In this document: positions 58,329-64,000 of the stretch, in pieces
How the letters are laid out: the number at the start of each line of letters is the position of its first letter
How positions within the stretch are numbered: position 1 is the stretch's first letter
Source of the DNA: Camillea tinctor
Lineage: Eukaryota; Ascomycota; Sordariomycetes; Xylariales; Xylariaceae
DNA length: 64,000 nt
Direction of reading: 5' to 3'
Assembly: GCA_022578605.1 (NCBI GenBank)
Contig: MU394130.1
Coordinates: 117,320 to 181,319, forward strand
Position numbers and translations under genes: made by a program
Notes under the pieces: model-generated
Databases searched by the model: none
What the model saw: only the letters and a program-made list of their open reading frames with translations
Told to the model about the DNA's origin: nothing

Positions 58329-60370
58329 ATGGCCTACTTTACGCGGAGAGTGTCGGATACTTCTGTATCGACTTCTCTAGCATCCATGTCCCTCAATTTA
58401 GAGAATGCGAATGCGTCGAGAGCGCCGGCCTCAACGCCCGCAGCGCAAGCCCCGGGGCAGAATCTAGACGCAGAGGAGAATTATAAACCAAAAACATTCA
58501 AGTTTTGGTCTGTGGTCATCAGTGCATTTTTGAGTTTGTTTCTGATATCTCTTGATCGAACTATCATCGGTACGGCCATACCCAATATTACACAGGATTT
58601 CTACAGCTTGGGCGACATTGGATGGTACGGATCGGCGTATCAATTGACCACGGCTGCTTCTCAGTTTTTCTTCAGCAAAATCTATAAATTTTACGACATT
58701 AAATGGTAAACAATCTCCACTCACCCTGCGGTTAAGAAACTGAACTAGCTGCTAGGATCTTTTTGGCGTCTGTTTTCTTGTTTGAGGTTGGTTCTGCAAT
58801 TTGCGGCGCGGCGCCTAGTTCAATATCATTCATCCTGGGCCGTGCAATCGCCGGTATTGGCGGATCCGGCATATTCTCAGGCGTTACTATCATCTTATTC
58901 CATCTCGTTCCCTTGAGAAAGCAACCTTTATTTCAAGGCATATTCGGCGGGGTTTTTGGACTTGCATCAGTTCTAGGACCACTACTCGGCGGAGCTTTTA
59001 CCTCCGGCCTCAATTGGAGGTAAGCCTTGAAACCACTCACGTAGCTCCTGCAAAAAAAAAAAAAAAACATATCTCAAAGCTAAGATGAGTCCGCTACAGG
59101 TGGTGTTTCTGGATTAACCTTCCAATCGGTGCAGCCGCTTTTGTATGTGTGGCTATTTGGTTACACCCCTTGAAGCAAAGGAGGGACCCGGCGACTTTAT
59201 GGAAGCAATTTGTTCGACTAGATCCACTTGGTACAACTTTCTTCATTCCAAGCATCGTCAGCCTGCTAGTCGCGTTGCAATGGGGTGGTTCGACATATGC
59301 ATGGAACAGCTGGCGTATCATCCTTTTGTTGGTGATGTTTGTGGTTTTGTTTTGTGCTTTTGCAGCAGTGCAAGTCCTCATGCCTAATACTGCCACTGTC
59401 CCATCGAGAATTATTACACAACGTAGTATCTTAGCGGCAGCTATATTCATGTTTACACTGGCTGGTTCCATGTTCATAACGATCTATTACCTCCCTCTCT
59501 GGTGTAAGTTTTGCTCTAGACCTAAGACTAGTTGGTTCATATGAATACTAATAAGAAGTAGTCCAGGTTGTTTTGGGGGCGAGTGCAATTCAGTCAGGTG
59601 TATACACCCTTCCGTTTGTCCTCAGCCTCGTCGCGGCAGCGAACATATCGGGAATTCTAACAAAACAGATCGGATATTATGTGCCAGCAATGGTTATATG
59701 TCCTAGTTTGATGGCTCTCGGATTAGGGCTAATGACAACATTCGGGGTGGACGAATCATCTGCCCATTGGATAGGATATCAATTTATTGCTGGTCTAGGA
59801 CTCGGCTTTGGCATTCAAGCTTCTAACCTAGCCACGCGAGCTGTCCTCCCTATATCGGATGTTCCCACGGGAATCGCGATCATATTCATTGCTCAGCAGG
59901 TAGGCGGTGCGATTTTCACCTCCGTTGGCCAAAGTTTATTGAGCACTTACATGGTGGAACACTTGTCTGGAGTTCCTGGAATTGATGTGTCGCAAATTAC
60001 GAATGAGGGTGCCACTAATATTGTTGCGGATGTACCAACAGAGTACCAGCCCCTTGTTAAGGAAGTATATAATGAAGCTATTACCAGGATATTTATGTGC
60101 GCCATGGGTGTAGCTCTGGGAGCTGTAGTTGCCGCGCTTTTTATGGAGTGGAAAGATTTGAATAGGACAAAACCACCAGGAACTCCGACGACCGACGAGC
60201 TGCCAACGCCACAGGATGCATTCGAGTTGGTAGCACCCAGATCCGCCATGACCAGGAGGGCGGGGGACGTTCGTCGACACACAATTGGGGGTTACCTGTC
60301 AAACAAATCCTCCAAGTCTACGTTTGTCAACCCATCTGCTCCGTCTCTTGTCCCCAAGGACTCTGAATAG
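58329..60370 (+). CDS. MFS drug:H+ antiporter, DHA2 type (14 TMS)
   Basis: Four exons, 58329-58705, 58756-59019, 59100-59503 and 59562-60370, give 617 aa in frame. A disordered Ala/Ser/Pro-rich N-terminus precedes the first helix, which ends in LDRTIIGTAIPNIT, the family motif of 14-helix exporters. Other signatures include [40 protein letters not shown] across intron 2 and LWFQVVLGASAIQSG across intron 3. The C-terminal tail is hydrophilic. Members near metabolite clusters (for example aflT-type) export the product or give self-protection at the plasma membrane. A CGGCCG site upstream supports co-regulation. An ATG at 58290 would add 13 residues; the start at 58329 is preferred because the extra residues are hydrophobic and unlike the family. 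Confidence 0.93.
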
Positions 60371-61556
60371 TTATCTTTTCATGGTACAGATTCTGGAGAA
60401 CTCCAGATTAGTTTTAATAATAGTACCGATAGTCTGAAAGAGCTCGTTCCAGTCAGAAGGCGATGGGTGTATACGTATCCAACGGAGCGATGATTTCAGG
60501 ATAGAAGTAGCTATCTATGTGTTCTTGTATGGGTTTATTACAGTTGTATAGGGTGATTGGGGACCTTGAAAATGATCGCTCAAATCTCTCTAGTGTCGGA
60601 ATTGGGCTGTTTCGACGGCCAGAAAACTTTAGTCTTCATATTTTATAAGTTCCAGTGACTACCTATAATTGTATTTTATTATGTGGTATTGGTTGCTGAT
60701 ACCATATAACACTGTCAACAACTTTATTAAACGAGTAGCAGAAAACACTTAGTCTTTTATCTAAGCCTATAACTTGCTGTAGATTTACTGGGATGTGAAA
60801 TTAACTAGCATATAGTAGTTTCATGCATAAATTATATTTGAAGACTTCGATGATCTCTTACCTAGTTTTCTTTACGAAGTTGTGCTACTAATAACCTATC
60901 GGCCGTCTTCCTTAATGCTTTACCTTTACAGCATCCAAAGAAGTTAGGAGTGCTCAATTGCATGACTCTGGGATTGCCATTACCATTGAACTGATTCTCA
61001 CGACTCCATATAAGCGCTTGGTCAAGTTGTCGGCAGGCTATGACTCGTCCAATGAGATGTTGGCTAATACCTCGGAAGATACATGGTTAGTAGTACATAA
61101 AATCAATTCCTGATGCGATTCAACCGAATGCCCATGCAAAATAATCTACGTCTAAATATGGATAACAATTCAGATTCACGGGTCTGAGTTACCGGAAACC
61201 TATTCCATACATTGGGAGGTTGTAACTCGGCCGACCCCATTCCCATTGAAATCCTGCGTGAGGCTCGGCCGATGATGACTGCAGAAACATCCCCGCGTTC
61301 TGGACAAGACCGACTTCATTTGTTTCACGGCATTCTGAGTCAGCAGCCAAGCCAATGTCCGCCGGGGTCCGACTTTGTTGATGTAGTAAGACGCATGATG
61401 ATCGTAAGTCCTGGCTAACCCTTTGCTACTCACTAATGATGCCTTCACGTTCGATTAATCATTAATTGCTTCTGTTCCTGTTATCTGTATTCATTCTGGC
61501 TTATTCCATTCTTGTATTTTTCATAGCTTCTCATAGATTAGTTCCTTTCAAACACC
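60371..61556. promoter_or_regulatory. Upstream region of the P450-like gene, with three CGGCCG sites
   Basis: About 1.2 kb, non-coding. CGGCCG occurs at 60900-60905, 61228-61233 and 61266-61271. The last two are in full TCGGCCGA form, about 330 and 290 bp upstream of the ATG at 61557. Confidence 0.5.
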
Positions 61557-63492
61557 ATGAGTTTCCAGTTTTCCAATGCCATTTGGCAATGGCAATTGCC
61601 ACTATTTGGCGTCATTACGCTTTTTATCTTGTGCGTTTGGGTTGTGCGATCGTTCCTGTCTAGGACGCGAAACCGAATCCATTCTGGATTAATATCTAGC
61701 AACGATGGAAAACGGATACCTGTGATTGAAGTGGACGTCCGATCGATCAAGTTGGAGCGCAGGTTAGACTGAACTTTCCTCAATGAATTCTATTACTACA
61801 AGAAGATTATTATCCATAAAACGGACGCTAATTTCACGTACGGAATACTAGTCACGAACTATCCCAATTGATCCGGGATCGTGCCGGCACATTGCCCTGT
61901 CTTGTCAACAGCGGATTGAGCCAATACCTTGTCATCAGCCAACCTCATCATATTCACGACTTCTATGCCCAAGACTATGACAGTAAGAAGTGAACTTCCC
62001 GCATTACAAAATACCACAGGCTCAGCTAAAGGATAATCTGAAAGGACCTACGCAGCCGCAGAATGCACAGTTAGGTAACCCATTCGGAGTGTAAGTCAAA
62101 CTCTCTCCTATGGGCCTCCTCGCATATGCATCTCTAACAAGACATTCCAGTCTCGTGCCTGACGCCAAGGGCACTCAGATTAGTCAGGATTGGAACAAAA
62201 TACGAATCTATTTCGACCCTCCAATGTCATTTAGTGCGATTTCCCAGCGAATTCCACGTTTCACCAGAGAAATCAAGACATGGCTTCGCACCCTCGACAT
62301 CGGTCTTGTTAACGCTCGTCTGACATTCCAATTCGTCATGTTTCGCTTGTTGACCTTGCACCTATATGAGGATGCTTATGATGATCGAGTTTGTGGAGAT
62401 TCTATTCGTCCCCTACTGACCCCGCTTTTCATAGACTGACACACTAATAAATATCGATTATGTATAGATGTACTGGCGTGTGTTAGAGTTATATTATCTA
62501 CATGAGAAAGCTGCACGCGCCTCCGGCACCACAAATGGCATCAAGCTCCTGAGTTGTCTCCCGCTAGCCCCCAAGCCGATCGCCCGGCAATTTCACAACA
62601 GCTGGCGAGATTTCAATCGCACAGTCATTGAAAATGCTCGAGGGGTTTGTCTCCCCTTCATACTATATAACATCGGATCATTAATGTAAAACTTTGCAGG
62701 GTAAATGGAATTGCCCGGTTGAAGCTATTTATCAAGGCGTCAACCCTCAACATGAAATGACTGAAGATGATGTTCGTGATCTCAATTACTCTGTGATTGG
62801 GGGGTAGAAACTAATAACTCATTCAAATTCTCAGTTCCTGTCTACTCTTGGCGAAATTCTGTTCACCAATGTGGACATTTGTAGTCAAGTTTTCAGCACC
62901 GTTTTCACGAACCTTGCATCTAATCGGGCTGTTCAAAATGCGCTGCGTCTGGAGGTCCAACACAGCCAGAATGTCGCCGACAAGTATATACATAGGACTG
63001 ATACGCTGCTGCATCGCGTTCTACAAGAAAGCATCCGTGTCTCCCCAGAGCTGTGTATGTGGCTCTGTTTATTCTCCTCGCCCCCTTTCACATCGCCCAA
63101 CCCACTTACACCCCCTTTCAATCTTTACTGAATGAATCCTCGCTGATATATTCTCTTGGCCTCCAGCCTTCTCTAAGCCTGCTGTCCTACAAGAGGCCAA
63201 GACCATCGGGGGATATCACGTGCCCCCCCAAACAGCGGTGGTGATTGATGCCCGACGTGTAAACAGCAATACAGCGACTTGGGGCTCTGATTGCGACGAA
63301 TGGGATCCTGATCGTTTCTTGCGAGTTAACCCTAAGGACCTGCGCTCCGGATTTATGCGCTATGATATGGGAGCTGCATCGGATGTTATTTTCAAACTCA
63401 CTATTATGGCCATCCTGGAGGAGATATCTCTAGAACCTGTGGGCTACGTGGAAAAGTCAGGAAATAATGATTTGAACATGGTGCGGCTTTAA
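61557..63492 (+). pseudogene. P450-like gene lacking the heme-ligand cysteine
   Basis: Eight exons can be recognised: 61557-61762, 61852-61982, 62020-62090, 62151-62388, 62468-62644, 62700-62771, 62835-63054 and 63167-63492, about 480 aa. A membrane anchor (LPLFGVITLFILCVWVV) and P450 landmarks are present: QDWNKIRIYFDPPMSF (C-helix), the ESIR K-helix and DEWDPDRF. Two defects stand out. The heme loop, normally about RYGxGxxxCxGK, reads RYDMGAASDVIFKLT, so the cysteine and its surroundings are missing in frame. The I-helix Thr region reads NVDICSQ. In addition the consensus donor after exon 2 leaves the frame one base out of step with exon 3. It is therefore a decayed P450 or a non-catalytic pseudoenzyme. 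Its promoter still carries two TCGGCCGA sites, so it was a cluster gene. Confidence 0.78.
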
Positions 63493-63886
63493 AGTATGTT
63501 TTTCTTGGTTCTTTGCATGACCCTACTCCGTGGTTCGCAGCTGCCAGAAAGTAATGGGGAAATTCGGAGTCGGTCTTGACCTAGATAGCAAAGCAAACAC
63601 TTACATATAATTGCTCTATATCCTCTTATATCAATATATCCGTTCGTTATATGACGGGCTTTAGAGTGATAGGCGCATATGAATAGAGCAGTCAGAGTTA
63701 GAGTTTTGTTACCGCTTGAGAGCCTTAAAGCTAGACCGGGAATCAAGAAGTGAGCACAATCATCATAGTTTTAACTTTTGGGCATCGGCATTTATGTCTT
63801 ATCTCAAGAACCCTTTTCTAATATATATGTAGCGAACTCAGATTTCCCTTCACATTAGTGTCTCTGCAAGTTAAGATGATCTCATA
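63493..63886. other. Right flank, no gene seen
   Basis: About 390 bp downstream of the P450-like gene, AT-rich, nothing recognisable. Confidence 0.5.
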
Positions 63887-64000
63887 CACTATAATGGATT
63901 GGTCCTATATCACGATAACAAGCAATAATATAAAGTAGGGGAAAAAGTAGATAGATGGTGTGCCTAGTAACGCTCCCAGAAATGGGGAAAAGAAGCTCCT
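63887..64000 (-). mobile_element. MITE copy C, cut by the window end
   Basis: Begins with the terminal repeat CACTATAATGG, directly preceded by TA (63885-63886), as expected for a mariner-type insertion. The rest is the reverse complement of copy A at 56758-56851. The other end lies beyond the window. Confidence 0.7.

Overview
The window looks like the nuclear DNA of a filamentous ascomycete (Pezizomycotina, probably Sordariomycetes-like). Genes carry several short introns (about 50-90 nt) with GTAAGT/GTATGT-type donors and CAG/TAG acceptors. The protein families are typically fungal: Zn2Cys6 regulators, a hybrid PKS-NRPS, P450s and MFS carriers. Intergenic stretches are long and AT-leaning. 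No bacterial operons, CRISPR arrays or convincing RNA genes were seen. Gene models below were spliced by hand, and for most of them the joined exons keep one open frame.

Left third (1-23 kb), mostly ordinary accessory genes: a fumarylacetoacetate-hydrolase-family enzyme, a convergent Zn2Cys6 regulator and a divergent anion-type MFS carrier that together look like a small catabolic locus (2.3-8.2 kb); a small secreted protein (9.5-10.3 kb); a 601-bp foldback MITE (11.1-11.7 kb); a vWA-like protein with an eroded metal site (12.3-13.1 kb); a secreted M28 carboxypeptidase (14.0-16.6 kb); a small Cys-rich protein (17.4 kb); and a secreted glycosidase-like protein beside a sugar porter, both on the minus strand (18.3-22.5 kb).

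Right part (25-63.5 kb), a probable biosynthetic cluster: P450-1, a COMT-like O-methyltransferase, an HNH protein, a Zn2Cys6 regulator, a 4029-residue PKS-NRPS (KS-AT-DH-MT-KR-ACP-C-A-T-R), a divergent trans-enoyl reductase, P450-2, a DHA2-type MFS exporter, and a P450-like gene with no heme-ligand cysteine. The expected logic is a methylated reduced polyketide built by the PKS with the trans-ER, condensed with an amino acid by the NRPS half, released by the R domain as an aldehyde or tetramic acid, then oxidised, O-methylated and exported. The product cannot be named from sequence.

The most interesting signal is a palindromic CGGCCG (best form TCGGCCGA). In non-coding DNA I find it only from 28.1 to 61.3 kb, in most cases 200-340 bp upstream of the start codons of the methyltransferase, PKS-NRPS, enoyl reductase, P450-2, MFS and P450-like genes. 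It looks like the operator of a cluster-specific Zn2Cys6 regulator and would define the cluster limits. Other points: an A4 core motif reading FNHS instead of FDxS in the adenylation domain, YxxxR instead of YxxxK in the release domain, and a mariner-like MITE family with two nearly identical inverted copies flanking the MFS/P450-like block.
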